Below, in pieces: positions 15,707 through 24,624 of a DNA stretch of 40,952 nucleotides. Origin of the DNA: Thermoplasmata archaeon. GTDB taxonomy: Archaea > Thermoplasmatota > Thermoplasmata > Thermoplasmatales > GCA-001856825. Numbering within the stretch: position 1 is the stretch's first letter; each line of letters opens with the position of its first letter. Below the pieces are notes generated by a model. That model was given only the letters and a program-made list of their open reading frames with translations, was not told the DNA's origin and did not search any database. Both the position numbers and the translations under genes were made by a program. Location: assembly GCA_021787125.1 (NCBI GenBank), contig JAJYMI010000092.1, positions 1 through 40,952 of the forward strand. Reading direction: 5' to 3'.

Positions 15707-16225
15707 ATGCCTGAAATGACTGACGTCGTCATAGACAAGGTAACTATAAACATAGGCGTCGGAGAGGCAGGGGAGAAGCTCGAGAAGGCGAAGAGCGTGA
15801 TCAAGCTGCTCACCACTGGAAAACCGACTATCACAAAGGCAAAGAGGACTAGCAGGGAGTTCGGCATAAGACAGGACCAGCCCATCGGGGTCAAGGTCAC
15901 TCTTACTGGCGAAGAGATGGACAGGTTCCTGAAGGCGGCACTCTGGGTCAAGAACAACAAGTGCCTCAGCTATTCATTCTCGGAGCAGGGGAGCTACAGC
16001 TTCGGCATAGCCGACTACACAGATTTCAAGGGAATGAAGTACAACCCTGAGATTGGAATATTCGGCATGGACGTGGTTGTCACCTTCAAGAGAAGAGGTG
16101 GCTACCGGGTTGCTCGGAGATGGATATCGCCAAGGCCAGTCCCGAAGAAGATCAGGATCAAAAGGGAAGAAATGATGAAATTCATGAAGGAAAACTACGG
16201 TGTTGACATACTGGAGGTGGGGTGA
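15707..16225 (+). CDS. rpl5: 50S ribosomal protein L5 (uL5)
   Basis: This 172-aa uL5 of archaeal length binds 5S rRNA in the central protuberance and contacts P-site tRNA. Family landmarks are V-T-I-N-I-G-V-G-E-A-G near residue 15, FGIRQDQPIGVKVTL near 52, and the GMDVVVTFKRRGGYRVARR stretch. ATG 15707 lies one base after the S4e stop, and the S14 TTG follows the stop directly. Confidence 0.95.
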   Translation: MPEMTDVVIDKVTINIGVGEAGEKLEKAKSVIKLLTTGKPTITKAKRTSREFGIRQDQPIGVKVTLTGEEMDRFLKAALWVKNNKCLSYSFSEQGSYSFGIADYTDFKGMKYNPEIGIFGMDVVVTFKRRGGYRVARRWISPRPVPKKIRIKREEMMKFMKENYGVDILEVG

Positions 16226-16387
16226 TTGGCACAGACCAAACTAGCCCCTAAGAAGAAGTACGGAAGGAAGGAGGGCTGTGAGAGGTGCGGCAGGAAGAGA
16301 GGTCTCGTGAGAAGGTACAACCTGCATCTCTGCAGACAGTGCTTCAGGGAAATCGCTCCCGATCTGGGGTTCGAGAAGTATTCGTGA
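16226..16387 (+). CDS. rps14: 30S ribosomal protein S14, zinc-binding type (uS14)
   Basis: This 53-aa protein is recognisable by its CxxC pairs: Cys18/Cys21 (CERCG) and Cys36/Cys39 (CRQC) bind zinc. The [19 protein letters not shown] segment is a clear archaeal uS14 (S29e) signature. The start is a TTG placed directly after the L5 stop, with GGTGAT immediately before it and GGAGGTG further up; no ATG exists in the frame. It binds 16S rRNA in the head. Because it is short and starts with TTG, automatic calling could miss it. S8 follows after a GAGGTGA. Confidence 0.93.
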   Translation: MAQTKLAPKKKYGRKEGCERCGRKRGLVRRYNLHLCRQCFREIAPDLGFEKYS

Positions 16388-16396
16388 GGTGAAAGA

Positions 16397-16780
16397 ATGG
16401 GAGATACGTTAAATGATGCATTGATTTCCATAAAGAACGCTTCCAGACTAGGAAGACAGGAACTCGATGTGAGGGCATCCAACCTCGTCGGGAGGGTGCT
16501 CAGGGTGTTCCAGAAGTATGGCTATATAGAGGAATACGAGTACGTTGAGAACGGAAAGGGCGGACTGTTCAAGGTGAAGGTCGCAAAGACCGTAAACAAC
16601 TGCGGCGTCATCAAGCCAAGATTCTCGATCACGAGGGACGAACTCGAGAGGTGGGAGTCCAGGTACCTGCCAGCGCAGGATATCGGAATACTGGTCATAT
16701 CGACCACTTCCGGAGTGATGAGCAACGCAGAAGCGAAGAAGAAGGGAACGGGAGGAAAGGCACTTGCCTTCATCTATTGA
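16397..16780 (+). CDS. rps8: 30S ribosomal protein S8 (uS8)
   Basis: This 127-aa uS8 begins D-T-L-N-D-A-L-I-S-I-K-N-A, as is typical. It ends with the conserved STTSGVMSNAEAKKKGTGGK loop, which binds helix 21 of 16S rRNA. GAGGTGA lies 4 nt before ATG 16397. Length is normal for archaea. Confidence 0.96.
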   Translation: MGDTLNDALISIKNASRLGRQELDVRASNLVGRVLRVFQKYGYIEEYEYVENGKGGLFKVKVAKTVNNCGVIKPRFSITRDELERWESRYLPAQDIGILVISTTSGVMSNAEAKKKGTGGKALAFIY

Positions 16781-16790
16781 GGTGATATGA

Positions 16791-17324
16791 GTGGAGAGAA
16801 TTGTTGAGATACCCCAAGGGGTCAGAGTGAAAATGGAAGGCTTCGATTTCGAAGCACAGGGGTCCAAGGGGAAGGTGAACAAGACGTTCAAGAACGAATA
16901 CGTGGCGATGGAGATGAAGGACAAGAAGATCAGGATATTCACGAAGAGGGAGAAGAAGACGGATCTTGCGGTCGTGGGGACGTGGGAGAGCATAGTCAAC
17001 AGCGCATTCGTCGGAGTGACGAAGGGGTTCATCTACACCATGAAGATAGTCTATGCACACTTTCCGGTAAAGGTCACGGTGAAGGGAAACGAGGTGCACC
17101 TGGACAACTTCCTGGGAGAGAAGAGCGCTAGAAAGATAACGCTCGGACCAGAAACGAAGGTCACAGTGAAGGGCGATATGGTGACGGTCGAGGGGAGCGA
17201 CCTGGAAATTACGGGAAATGCTGCAGCGAGGATAGAGAGGATGAGCAAGATAAAGGGGTTCGATCCTAGGGTATTCCAGGATGGGATCTACATTGTGAGG
17301 AAGGGTGATGTCGTTGAAGGCTGA
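16791..17324 (+). CDS. rpl6: 50S ribosomal protein L6 (uL6)
   Basis: This 177-aa uL6 binds the sarcin-ricin loop region. The start is GTG 16791 with GAGGTGAT 4 nt upstream; the ATG inside that spacer (16787) is out of frame. Two repeated uL6 folds are visible, with the N-terminal V-E-I-P-Q-G-V-R-V and the C-terminal segment I-K-G-F-D-P-R-V-F-Q-D-G-I-Y, which is standard in archaea. The stop overlaps the L32e start region by 17 nt. Confidence 0.94.
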   Translation: MERIVEIPQGVRVKMEGFDFEAQGSKGKVNKTFKNEYVAMEMKDKKIRIFTKREKKTDLAVVGTWESIVNSAFVGVTKGFIYTMKIVYAHFPVKVTVKGNEVHLDNFLGEKSARKITLGPETKVTVKGDMVTVEGSDLEITGNAAARIERMSKIKGFDPRVFQDGIYIVRKGDVVEG

Positions 17325-17709
17325 ACTGGATCGCGAGGGAAAGAGGCTGCTGGGAATCAGGAACAGGATGAACAGGAGGAGACCCGAGTTCCACAGGCAG
17401 GAATGGTTCAGGTACGTGAGGCTGGGAACGGCGTGGAGAAAACCCAGGGGTAAACACTCGAAGCTGAGGGAGAAGAAGGGGTACAGGCACGCGTGGGTAG
17501 AATCAGGTTACAGGGGACCGGCGAGGGTAAGGAACCTTCACCCGTCCGGGTTCCAGGAGGTCTACGTTTCAAGCATAGGAGACCTCGAGGGTATCAACCC
17601 CAAGACCCAGGCAGCGAGGATAAGCTCTACGATAGGAATGAAGAAGAGGAGGATAATCCAGGAAAAGGCGAAGTCCTCCGGCATCAGGATACTGAACGAG
17701 GTGAAATGA
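17308..17709 (+). CDS. rpl32e: 50S ribosomal protein L32e (eL32)
   Basis: This 133-aa archaeal/eukaryotic eL32 has the family core R-P-E-F-H-R-Q-E-W-F-R-Y near the start, then WRKPRGKHSKLR and VRNLHPSGF. ATG 17308 is chosen with GAGGA at 17297-17301; a GTG directly before it (17305) would add one residue. Overlap with rpl6 is 17 nt. The stop overlaps the L19e start region as ATGA. Confidence 0.94.
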   Translation: MSLKAELDREGKRLLGIRNRMNRRRPEFHRQEWFRYVRLGTAWRKPRGKHSKLREKKGYRHAWVESGYRGPARVRNLHPSGFQEVYVSSIGDLEGINPKTQAARISSTIGMKKRRIIQEKAKSSGIRILNEVK

Positions 17710-18164
17710 TGGCAACACTGAGTCCGCAGAAGAGAATGGCTGCATCCATACTCAAGTCAGGAAAGTCGAGGGTGTGGATGGACACGAAGAGCGTTGATGA
17801 CATAGCCGAAGCTGTAACGAGGGACGATATCAGGAAGCTGATCAAGAGGAACGTCATCCAGAAGAGATCCGAGAAGGGAAATTCGAGGGGCAGATTCAAG
17901 GTAGCAAAGGCACAGAGGAACAAGGGAAGAAGGAAGGGACAGGGATCCAGGAAAGGGACCAAGAATGCCAGAGATCCCAGGAAGAGGAAGTGGATCAGGG
18001 GCATAAGGGCGATGAGGAATGCACTGAAAGAAATGAAGGAATCAGGTAAGATAACAAGGTCCGACTACAGGGTCTTCTACAAGAAGATCAAGGGAGGGGC
18101 ATTCAGGAGCAAGAATGCGCTGCTCCTCCACATGAGGGAACAGGGAGTCCTCAAGGGTGAGTGA
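17709..18164 (+). CDS. rpl19e: 50S ribosomal protein L19e (eL19)
   Basis: This 151-aa eL19 is very basic. The opening S-P-Q-K-R-M-A-A-S-I-L-K-S-G and the K-G-R-R-K-G-Q-G-S-R-K-G-T rRNA-binding segment are diagnostic. Tandem ATGs at 17706 and 17709 mirror those at rpl24. The second has the usual 4-nt spacing from GAGGTGA (17698-17704) and is chosen. A long frame running upstream is the shadow of rpl32e. Confidence 0.94.
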   Translation: MATLSPQKRMAASILKSGKSRVWMDTKSVDDIAEAVTRDDIRKLIKRNVIQKRSEKGNSRGRFKVAKAQRNKGRRKGQGSRKGTKNARDPRKRKWIRGIRAMRNALKEMKESGKITRSDYRVFYKKIKGGAFRSKNALLLHMREQGVLKGE

Positions 18165-18165
18165 G

Positions 18166-18663
18166 ATGAAGTCCAGATACATAATGCCGCTGAAGAGGAG
18201 AAGGCTCAAGAAGACGGATTACAGGAAGAGACTGGCGCTCATCAAGGGAGGAGTCCCGAGGGCAGTCATAAGGAAATCGATCAAGAACATCAGGGTGGAC
18301 ATTGCGGAGTATGCCGTGAACGGCGACAAGATCGTTGCACACGGATCCACCATAGAGCTGAAGAAGTTCGGGTGGACCAGCCCGACCGGAAACACTCCGT
18401 CTTCGTACCTCGCAGGGTACCTGGTTGGCCTAAGGGCCAAGAAGAAGGGGATAAAGAAGGTCATAGTTGACCTCGGCAGGCAGAAGGTCATAAAGGGAGG
18501 GAAACTGATGGCTTGCGTCCAGGGTCTGGTAGATTCTGGAGTCAAGGTGCCAGTGGACAAGAAGTTCCTGCCACACAAGGACAGGCTGGCAGGGAAACAC
18601 CTGAAGACGATCAAGGAAAATGCGATAGATGAGGTCAAGAAAGCTATGGAGGAATCACTGTGA
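18166..18663 (+). CDS. rpl18: 50S ribosomal protein L18 (uL18)
   Basis: This 165-aa uL18 of the archaeal/eukaryotic L5 type binds 5S rRNA together with uL5. The motif [19 protein letters not shown] near the N-terminus and the [18 protein letters not shown] segment are typical. ATG 18166 has GGGTGA (18155-18160) 5 nt upstream; the in-frame GTG at 18157 lies inside that SD. The stop overlaps the S5 GTG by 4 nt. Confidence 0.94.
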   Translation: MKSRYIMPLKRRRLKKTDYRKRLALIKGGVPRAVIRKSIKNIRVDIAEYAVNGDKIVAHGSTIELKKFGWTSPTGNTPSSYLAGYLVGLRAKKKGIKKVIVDLGRQKVIKGGKLMACVQGLVDSGVKVPVDKKFLPHKDRLAGKHLKTIKENAIDEVKKAMEESL

Positions 18664-19346
18664 CAAAGGAAGCAATAGAATGGATACCCAAGACCAGACT
18701 CGGAAAGATGGTCAAGGAAGGGAAGATCAAGTCGATTTCAGAGGTGCTCGGAACCCACATGCCGATAAGAGAACCCGGTATAGTTGACACCCTCGTCCCG
18801 AACATAGAGGACGAGGTCATAGAGATAAAGATGGTACAGAAGATGTCAGATTCGGGAAGGAAGGTCAAGTTTGCGGCGACCGTAGTCATCGGCAACAAGG
18901 ATGGATACGTCGGTATGGGCCACGGCAAGGCCAGGGAAACGGGAGATGCAATAGAGAAAGCGATAGAGAATGCCAAGATAAACCTGATCGAAATCAAGAG
19001 AGGGTGCGGATCCTGGGAGTGCGGATGCGGCAGGAGTCACACCGTTCCGTTCCAGGTAATGGGCAAGTCCGGATCGGTCCGGGTCTACCTGAAACCTGCG
19101 CCACAGGGGGTCGGACTGGCGATCGGGGACATACCGAAGAAGGTACTTTCGATAGCGGGGATACAGGACACCTGGGGGTTTTCAGAGGGGCACACCAAGA
19201 GCACGGTGAATTTTGCATACGCAACGTTCAACGCACTCAAGGAGACGGCCAAGTTCAAGATAAACGATAAACTGACCCTCAGTACCCCGATATACAAGGG
19301 AGGTGTGATGAATGTTAGCAGTGATAAAAGTCAGGGGAAGCAATAA
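18660..19346 (+). CDS. rps5: 30S ribosomal protein S5 (uS5)
   Basis: This 228-aa uS5 helps decoding accuracy. The N-terminal S5 domain has [20 protein letters not shown], and the C-terminal domain has [18 protein letters not shown]. The cysteine-rich insert [10 protein letters not shown] (four Cys in ten residues or so) is an archaeal/eukaryotic feature. The start is GTG 18660, overlapping the L18 stop as GTGA. The end overlaps rpl30 by 35 nt. Confidence 0.95.
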   Translation: MTKEAIEWIPKTRLGKMVKEGKIKSISEVLGTHMPIREPGIVDTLVPNIEDEVIEIKMVQKMSDSGRKVKFAATVVIGNKDGYVGMGHGKARETGDAIEKAIENAKINLIEIKRGCGSWECGCGRSHTVPFQVMGKSGSVRVYLKPAPQGVGLAIGDIPKKVLSIAGIQDTWGFSEGHTKSTVNFAYATFNALKETAKFKINDKLTLSTPIYKGGVMNVSSDKSQGKQ

Positions 19347-19794
19347 GACGGAACCAGGAATAAGGCGGGCCTTTCAGGAACTCAGGCTGAACAAGAACAA
19401 CCACCTCGTACTGGTGGATGAATCGCAGGTCGGACAGGTGAAGAAGGCGAAGGACTACGTGACCTGGGGAGAGATAGACGAAGAGCATCTGGTCAGACTG
19501 CTCCAGGAGAGGGGGAGAATGACTGGTAACAAGCCCCTGGACGAAACCGTTTTAAAGGAACTTGGTTTTGGAACGTTCAAGGACGTGGCATCCAAGCTGC
19601 TTGACGGGAGCCTGAAGGTCAAGGACATCGATAGCATGAAACCGATTTTCAGGATGAACCCACCTAAGAGGGGATATCACTCCACGAAGAGGACTTTCAA
19701 TCTCAAGGGTGCACTCGGATACAGGGGAAAGGACATAAACAAACTGATAGACGCAATGCTGGAAGGTGGTAAGAGTGGTCAAGGAGAAAACTAA
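19312..19794 (+). CDS. rpl30: 50S ribosomal protein L30 (uL30)
   Basis: This 160-aa uL30 has the long archaeal form. The beginning reads L-A-V-I-K-V-R-G-S, and the end holds [24 protein letters not shown], the archaeal L30/L7e signature. ATG 19312 lies inside the end of rps5, with GGAGGTG just upstream. The last 20 nt overlap rpl15. Confidence 0.95.
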   Translation: MLAVIKVRGSNKTEPGIRRAFQELRLNKNNHLVLVDESQVGQVKKAKDYVTWGEIDEEHLVRLLQERGRMTGNKPLDETVLKELGFGTFKDVASKLLDGSLKVKDIDSMKPIFRMNPPKRGYHSTKRTFNLKGALGYRGKDINKLIDAMLEGGKSGQGEN

Positions 19795-20215
19795 GAAGCT
19801 GAGAGGCGGGTCGTATGGCAGGGGACACAAGGCCGGAAGAGGAAAGGGAAAGAGAGGGGGAAAGGGAATGGCCGGCCTCGGAAAGCACAGGTGGATCTGG
19901 ATGCAGGTCAACATGCCGGACCACTACGGAGGACACGGGTTCGTCAGGCATGCTCAGAGCGTCGATGTGAGGGCAATAAACATAGGAGACATCGACAGGA
20001 CTTCCGACAGGCTCATAGAGAAAGGAGTGGCCAAGGTCGATGAAGACAAGGTGAGAGTCGACCTCGGCAAGATGGGGTACGGCGTCCTCCTCGGAGGGGG
20101 ACAGGTCGGGAGACCGTTCATCATAAAGGTAGGAAGGGCAACTGAGAAGGCAATAGAAAAGGTAAAGAGCGCAGGGGGAGAGGTAGAAACTGATGGCGGA
20201 GATAAAGAGGAATAG
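19775..20215 (+). CDS. rpl15: 50S ribosomal protein L15 (uL15)
   Basis: This 146-aa uL15 has a glycine- and arginine-rich N-terminal arm (R-G-G-S-Y-G-R-G-H-K-A-G-R-G-K-G-K-R-G-G) that threads into rRNA during large-subunit assembly. GTG 19775 is chosen with GGAAGGTGG 5 nt upstream; the in-frame GTG 19766 lies inside that SD. The end overlaps secY by 23 nt. The L15-SecY junction is conserved in bacteria and archaea. Confidence 0.93.
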   Translation: MVKEKTKKLRGGSYGRGHKAGRGKGKRGGKGMAGLGKHRWIWMQVNMPDHYGGHGFVRHAQSVDVRAINIGDIDRTSDRLIEKGVAKVDEDKVRVDLGKMGYGVLLGGGQVGRPFIIKVGRATEKAIEKVKSAGGEVETDGGDKEE

Positions 20216-21950
20216 ATTAGTTTCCATACCTCTGATTCTCGTATTCGCTCTCAACGTATACATCGACTACAGGTACACACACTACAGCATAGTCTACACA
20301 GTGATTCTGTCGCTGTTCCTGTCGCCGCTATACTACCTGGCATACCTCCTGCTGTCGTACACCGGAGAGGGATCGAGATTATATGGCTGGAAGAACCTCG
20401 TCGAGAGGCTCCCTGCCGTAAAGAAGCCAGGTAGACACGTACGTTTCAAGGAGAAGTTCCTCTGGACCGCGCTGGTCCTCATCATATACTTCGCTCTCTC
20501 GAACATATTCGTTTTCGGGCTGGAGAAGTCCCAGATTATTGATGTATTCGCTCAGTTCCGTACGATCTTCGCAGGCCAGGCTGGTTCGATTATGGACCTC
20601 GGAATAGGTCCCATAGTCACGGCGAGCATCATAATGCAGCTGTTTGCGGGTGCAAAGATAATCAACATAGATCTGACGAAGGGCGAGGATAAGGCTCTCT
20701 ACCAGGGGGCGCAGAAGCTCCTGGTCATAATCATGATATTCGTGGAGGCGATACCGCAGGTCTTCGGGTATCTGCCACCAGATTCTGCATTTATAAGTGC
20801 ACTGAATGGAACCGTCCCGGGCTATGGACTGTTGCTCGCCAGGATGGCGATCATACTCCAGATATTCATGGGTTCGTACCTGCTGTTCTTCATGGATGAA
20901 CTCGTATCAAAGTGGGGTATAGGTTCGGGTGTGTCGCTGTTCATCGCTGCAGGCGTCTCGCAGGCACTGATTCTCGGTACTCTCAACTGGGTGCCATCGA
21001 GCACGACGACTGCTCTATCGATACTCAACCCTCCCAGCGGTGCTCTTCCAAAGACATTCTACCTGCTGGGACACTTCAGCTCTGCCCAGCTCTTCTCAGG
21101 GGGACTGGAGAGGATAGTGTTCGCACCTCCAAATCCGCTGATAGCCCTGGCAGGAACGATTTTCATCTTCTTCCTCGTGGTCTGGGCACAGACCGTCAAG
21201 GTTGAACTTCCGCTCGCTCACGAGAGGGCAAGGGGCGCAAGAGGAAGGTATCCGATACAGCTGATGTATGCTTCAAACATACCTGTCATACTTGCGGCCG
21301 CGGTTCTTGCGAACTTATCAATGTGGTCGCTGGTGTTCTGGACCAATCCATCACTGGCCCACGTGCCGATACTCGGACACGATTTCTTCCTGGGGGCTTA
21401 TCCAACTTCATCTCTCGCATCACAGCTCAACATCCAGCAGACCACACCCATAGGGGGACTCGCGTGGTACCTTGCAAATCCGAACGGGATAGCCAACTGG
21501 CTCTTCCCGATGCTCCAACCCTCGGTCTATCAGACACAGCTCATCGGGCACCCGCCCTGGGAGATGGGTATTCACGTCCTGGCATACGTCACGTTCATGG
21601 TCGGTGCATCGATTATGTTTGCAAGGTTCTGGATCGAGACGACCAACATGAACTCCGAGGGTGTAGCCAGACAGATACAGAGTTCGGGGATGCAGATACC
21701 AGGATTCAGGAGGGATCCTAGGGTCCTGAAACGCGTCCTGGACAAGTACATTCCAGCGATCACGGTCTTCAGCGGTGCTGCCGTTGGAGCGCTGGCAGCT
21801 GGAGCCGACCTCATAGGCACGGTCGGTAATGCATCTGGAACGGGAGTACTGCTGACCGTCGGTATAGTCATACAGCTGTACCAGGCGATGGGCAAGGAAC
21901 AGCTGACCGAGATGTATCCCTTCATGAGAGACTTCTTTGGAGGGCTGTAA
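20193..21950 (+). CDS. secY: Preprotein translocase subunit SecY with N-terminal membrane extension
   Basis: This is the pore subunit of the Sec translocon. The archaeal SecY core starts near residue 63 (L-Y-G-W-K-N-L-V-E-R-L-P, then F-K-E-K-F-L-W-T-A-L). It includes the plug/TM2 region with G-S-I-M-D-L-G-I-G-P-I-V-T-A-S-I-I-M-Q-L and the cytoplasmic loop V-E-L-P-L-A-H-E-R-A-R-G. The total of 585 aa is about 100 longer than most archaeal SecY. Ahead of the core, residues 1-62 contain two extra hydrophobic segments (about 9-25 and 31-55). No in-frame ATG lies between 20193 and the core, so the extension is probably translated. The start is ATG 20193, overlapping rpl15 by 23 nt. Confidence 0.94.
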   Translation: MAEIKRNRLVSIPLILVFALNVYIDYRYTHYSIVYTVILSLFLSPLYYLAYLLLSYTGEGSRLYGWKNLVERLPAVKKPGRHVRFKEKFLWTALVLIIYFALSNIFVFGLEKSQIIDVFAQFRTIFAGQAGSIMDLGIGPIVTASIIMQLFAGAKIINIDLTKGEDKALYQGAQKLLVIIMIFVEAIPQVFGYLPPDSAFISALNGTVPGYGLLLARMAIILQIFMGSYLLFFMDELVSKWGIGSGVSLFIAAGVSQALILGTLNWVPSSTTTALSILNPPSGALPKTFYLLGHFSSAQLFSGGLERIVFAPPNPLIALAGTIFIFFLVVWAQTVKVELPLAHERARGARGRYPIQLMYASNIPVILAAAVLANLSMWSLVFWTNPSLAHVPILGHDFFLGAYPTSSLASQLNIQQTTPIGGLAWYLANPNGIANWLFPMLQPSVYQTQLIGHPPWEMGIHVLAYVTFMVGASIMFARFWIETTNMNSEGVARQIQSSGMQIPGFRRDPRVLKRVLDKYIPAITVFSGAAVGALAAGADLIGTVGNASGTGVLLTVGIVIQLYQAMGKEQLTEMYPFMRDFFGGL

Positions 21951-22514
21951 GTGAGGGTCATAATAGGTGGCATACCTGGCGTTGGAAAGACCACAGTCCT
22001 GGATGAGATCGTAAAGGAAGGGTTCAGAGTGGAGAACTATGGAGACGCGATGCTGAAGGAGGCTATCTCGATGGACTATGCAAAGAACAGGGACGAGCTG
22101 AGAAAGCTCCCGGTCGAGAGACAGAAGGAGATCCAGATGCTGGCAGCCGAGAAGCTGGCACGCTTCAAGGACGTCATTATCGATACTCACTTCTCGATCA
22201 ACACGCATGGCGGTTATCTGCCCGGTCTTCCGGTAGCCGTGCTCAACGTACTTCAACCCGATCTGTTCGTTTCGGTAGAGGCTGATCCACTCGAGGTGTT
22301 CGAGAGGAGGAAGAACGACCCGAGGAGGAACAGGGACAGGGATTCACTGGAAAGGATAAGGGCACACTTGGAAGCAAACAGGAGCTATGGCATAACTTAT
22401 TCAGCAATGACAGGCTCTCCACTTCTGGTTGTCATGAACGAGAACGGCAAGGTCAAGGAGGCATCTGTTAAGATAATCCAGGCCATAAAGCCGCACGATG
22501 GAGGAGTGAAATGA
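21951..22514 (+). CDS. adkA: Adenylate kinase, archaeal type
   Basis: This 187-aa archaeal adenylate kinase makes two ADP from ATP and AMP. The P-loop GGIPGVGKTT occupies residues 6-15. The D-T-H-F-S-I-N-T segment (about 79-86) and the R-R-N-R-D-R-D lid region follow. The start is a GTG directly after the SecY stop. The stop overlaps the DUF106 start by 4 nt. The linkage to secY is conserved across archaea and bacteria, although this enzyme is not homologous in detail to bacterial Adk. Confidence 0.93.
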   Translation: MRVIIGGIPGVGKTTVLDEIVKEGFRVENYGDAMLKEAISMDYAKNRDELRKLPVERQKEIQMLAAEKLARFKDVIIDTHFSINTHGGYLPGLPVAVLNVLQPDLFVSVEADPLEVFERRKNDPRRNRDRDSLERIRAHLEANRSYGITYSAMTGSPLLVVMNENGKVKEASVKIIQAIKPHDGGVK

Positions 22515-23239
22515 GTCAGAGACCAGGGGCAGTGCCCCAGACCAGGGAACAGCAACAGGCCATGTCGGCCGGCATGAGGACGCAGATGCTCTACATGTTG
22601 CTCATGTTCCTCGTGATATTCGTCTACAGCATCCCTACAATAAGGAATGCATTTGCAATTCCCATGACCTACATTCTTCAGCCGGTCATTGGGTTCGGTT
22701 TCAAATACCCGCTGTTCACAATACTGGGAGCGGCCCTGGTGACGGGTTTCGTCAACACCATAGCCAGGCACTTCTTCACAGATTACTTCGGAATGGCAGA
22801 GATGCAACACAAGAGCAGGAAGCTCCAGCAGAGATACAGAGAGGCAATAAGGAGCAGGGACAAAACGGAAATGGACACGGTGAGGGCGGAACAATCCAAG
22901 TCGATGCAGGACTCGATGAAGCTCACCCAGCAGCAGATGAAGCCCACCATAGTGACGATGCTCCTGTCCGTCTTGATCTATGCGTGGCTGATCAAGTTCA
23001 TGTATTACATCAAGGGAAGCGTCACGCTTAGCACCTATCTTCTCATCTCATATCCGTTCGGGGCTGTACAGGGGAACCTTATGCACCCCATCTATGGCGG
23101 ATTCCCAGTATGGATGCTGCTCTATCTCACGTTTTCAGTGACTTTCCTATATCCGCTGCAGTATGGACTGAAGCTGTGGTACATGACGCGGAAGGTAAAG
23201 AATGAGGGTAACTATATCCGGCCCGCCGGGCAGCGGTAA
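22511..23239 (+). CDS. DUF106 membrane protein (Oxa1/EMC3-like insertase)
   Basis: This 242-aa integral membrane protein has about four hydrophobic segments (about 25-45, 62-85, 146-168 and 198-222). A charged coiled-coil loop (about 95-135, K-S-R-K-L-Q-Q-R-Y-R-E-A-I-R-S) lies between the second and third. This is the DUF106 layout, which belongs to the Oxa1/YidC/EMC3/GET1 superfamily of membrane protein insertases. Its place right after secY and adkA fits an insertion role next to the translocon and ribosome. Overlaps are 4 nt with adkA and 38 nt with cmk. Confidence 0.9.
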   Translation: MSQRPGAVPQTREQQQAMSAGMRTQMLYMLLMFLVIFVYSIPTIRNAFAIPMTYILQPVIGFGFKYPLFTILGAALVTGFVNTIARHFFTDYFGMAEMQHKSRKLQQRYREAIRSRDKTEMDTVRAEQSKSMQDSMKLTQQQMKPTIVTMLLSVLIYAWLIKFMYYIKGSVTLSTYLLISYPFGAVQGNLMHPIYGGFPVWMLLYLTFSVTFLYPLQYGLKLWYMTRKVKNEGNYIRPAGQR

Positions 23240-23756
23240 GACAACGGTTGCAGAGATAGTCAGCAACAGGTTGTCTTACGAGCTAGTGACCGGCGGAAAG
23301 ATATTCCGCGAGCGAGCCAACGATATGAAGATCTCCCTGGCAGAACTGGGCACGGAAGCGGAGAAGGACGGCAGGTACGACAGGATGCTGGACGGATTTC
23401 TGCTTGACGTCCTCAGGTCCAGACAGGACGTGATCGTCGAGTCAAGGCTCTCAGGGTGGCTCTGCCATCTCAACGGAATTACCGCTTTCAAGGTGTTCGT
23501 GGATGCTAGAGAGGAGGTCAGGCTCGAAAGGATCAGGAATTCCATCCAACACAGAGCTGAGGAGAAGGGGGACAACATCCTGTTTCAGATGAGAGAGAGG
23601 GAGGAAAGCGAGTGGGAGCGTTACAAGAAATACTACGGCATAGACTACAGGGACACATCAATATACGATCTGGTAGTTGACGCAAGCGATGATAGTGCAG
23701 ATGAGGTTGCGGGGGTGATAATCGGTGGGCTCAATCTTCGGAAAGGAACCAGCTGA
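23202..23756 (+). CDS. cmk: Cytidylate kinase, archaeal type
   Basis: This 184-aa nucleoside monophosphate kinase has the P-loop SGPPGSGKTT (residues 6-15). The pattern V-T-G-G-K-I-F-R-E-R-A (about 29-39) and the V-I-V-E-S-R-L-S-G-W segment are typical of archaeal CMP kinase. It phosphorylates CMP/dCMP. The ATG at 23202 lies 38 nt inside the DUF106 gene. The end overlaps cbf5 by 32 nt. Many archaea have rpl34e before and rpl14e after this gene; neither is present here. Confidence 0.92.
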   Translation: MRVTISGPPGSGKTTVAEIVSNRLSYELVTGGKIFRERANDMKISLAELGTEAEKDGRYDRMLDGFLLDVLRSRQDVIVESRLSGWLCHLNGITAFKVFVDAREEVRLERIRNSIQHRAEEKGDNILFQMREREESEWERYKKYYGIDYRDTSIYDLVVDASDDSADEVAGVIIGGLNLRKGTS

Positions 23757-24624
23757 AAGGACGATCGAGGAGCGCATCAACTTTGGTTTTGTCGTGATAG
23801 ACAAGCCGCGTGGCCCAACTTCACACCAGGTCTCGGCATGGGTGAAAGAAATTCTCGGAATATCGAAGGCCGGACACGTTGGCACGCTTGATCCCAACGT
23901 CACCGGAGTGCTGCCTGTGGGATTGGAAAAGGCCACCAGGCTTGCCGATTTCCTGCACGAGCAGGGGAAGGAGTACGTATCACTAATGCTTCTTCACAAA
24001 CCGGTCGACAGGACGAGAGTCGAGGACGTCATGAAGGAATTTACGGGACAGATATTCCAGTTCCCTCCTCTGAGATCTGCCGTCGCAAGGAATCTCAGGA
24101 AGAGGGAGATATATTCACTCAAGCTCATGGAAATGAAGGACAGGCACGTCCTGTTCAGGGCAAACGTTGAGTCCGGCGTCTACATCAGAACGCTCTGCAG
24201 AGACATGGGAGATGCGATGCTGGTGGGTGCCAATATGGTTGAGCTCAGGAGAACCAGGAGCGGCCCGCTGGACGAATCAAACCTCTCCACTCTTCAAAAA
24301 CTGAAGGATGCATTCACTCTATACAAGGAGGGTGACGACAAGTTGCTTTCCAGTCTGTTACTGGACCCGGAACAAGTGACAAGGGACTATCCCAAGGTGA
24401 CCATAAAGGAGAGCGCTATCGATGCCATAGCCCACGGAGCGAGCGTCTTCAGGAAGGGAATCATAGAGGACTATGGCGAGGGAAAGACGGTCAGGATAAT
24501 GAGCCCAAAGGGCGAACTTCTGGCGATGGGAGAAAGGGATGGAGAGAACATCAAACCTGCAGTGGTACTCATAGACAGGGGTGTGTACCCCAAAGGCTGG
24601 AAGAGCCCCAGTCAGCCCATATAA
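23725..24624 (+). CDS. cbf5: tRNA/rRNA pseudouridine synthase Cbf5 (TruB family)
   Basis: This 299-aa protein is the catalytic subunit of H/ACA RNPs and can also make pseudouridine 55 in tRNA. The catalytic motif is GHVGTLDPNVTGVLPV with Asp56. GVYIRTLCRDMG lies in the active-site cleft. A C-terminal PUA domain (about 220-295) binds the ACA region of guide RNAs. GTG 23725 is supported by GGGGGTGA 6 nt upstream. It is the last gene of the long operon. Its partner Nop10 is encoded at 28.4-28.6 kb. Confidence 0.94.
   Translation: MGSIFGKEPAERTIEERINFGFVVIDKPRGPTSHQVSAWVKEILGISKAGHVGTLDPNVTGVLPVGLEKATRLADFLHEQGKEYVSLMLLHKPVDRTRVEDVMKEFTGQIFQFPPLRSAVARNLRKREIYSLKLMEMKDRHVLFRANVESGVYIRTLCRDMGDAMLVGANMVELRRTRSGPLDESNLSTLQKLKDAFTLYKEGDDKLLSSLLLDPEQVTRDYPKVTIKESAIDAIAHGASVFRKGIIEDYGEGKTVRIMSPKGELLAMGERDGENIKPAVVLIDRGVYPKGWKSPSQPI

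Noticed and set aside
17493-17705. N-terminal extension of L19e over L32e
   Set aside because: The extra residues are the shadow frame of rpl32e; SD spacing and family start point to 17709.
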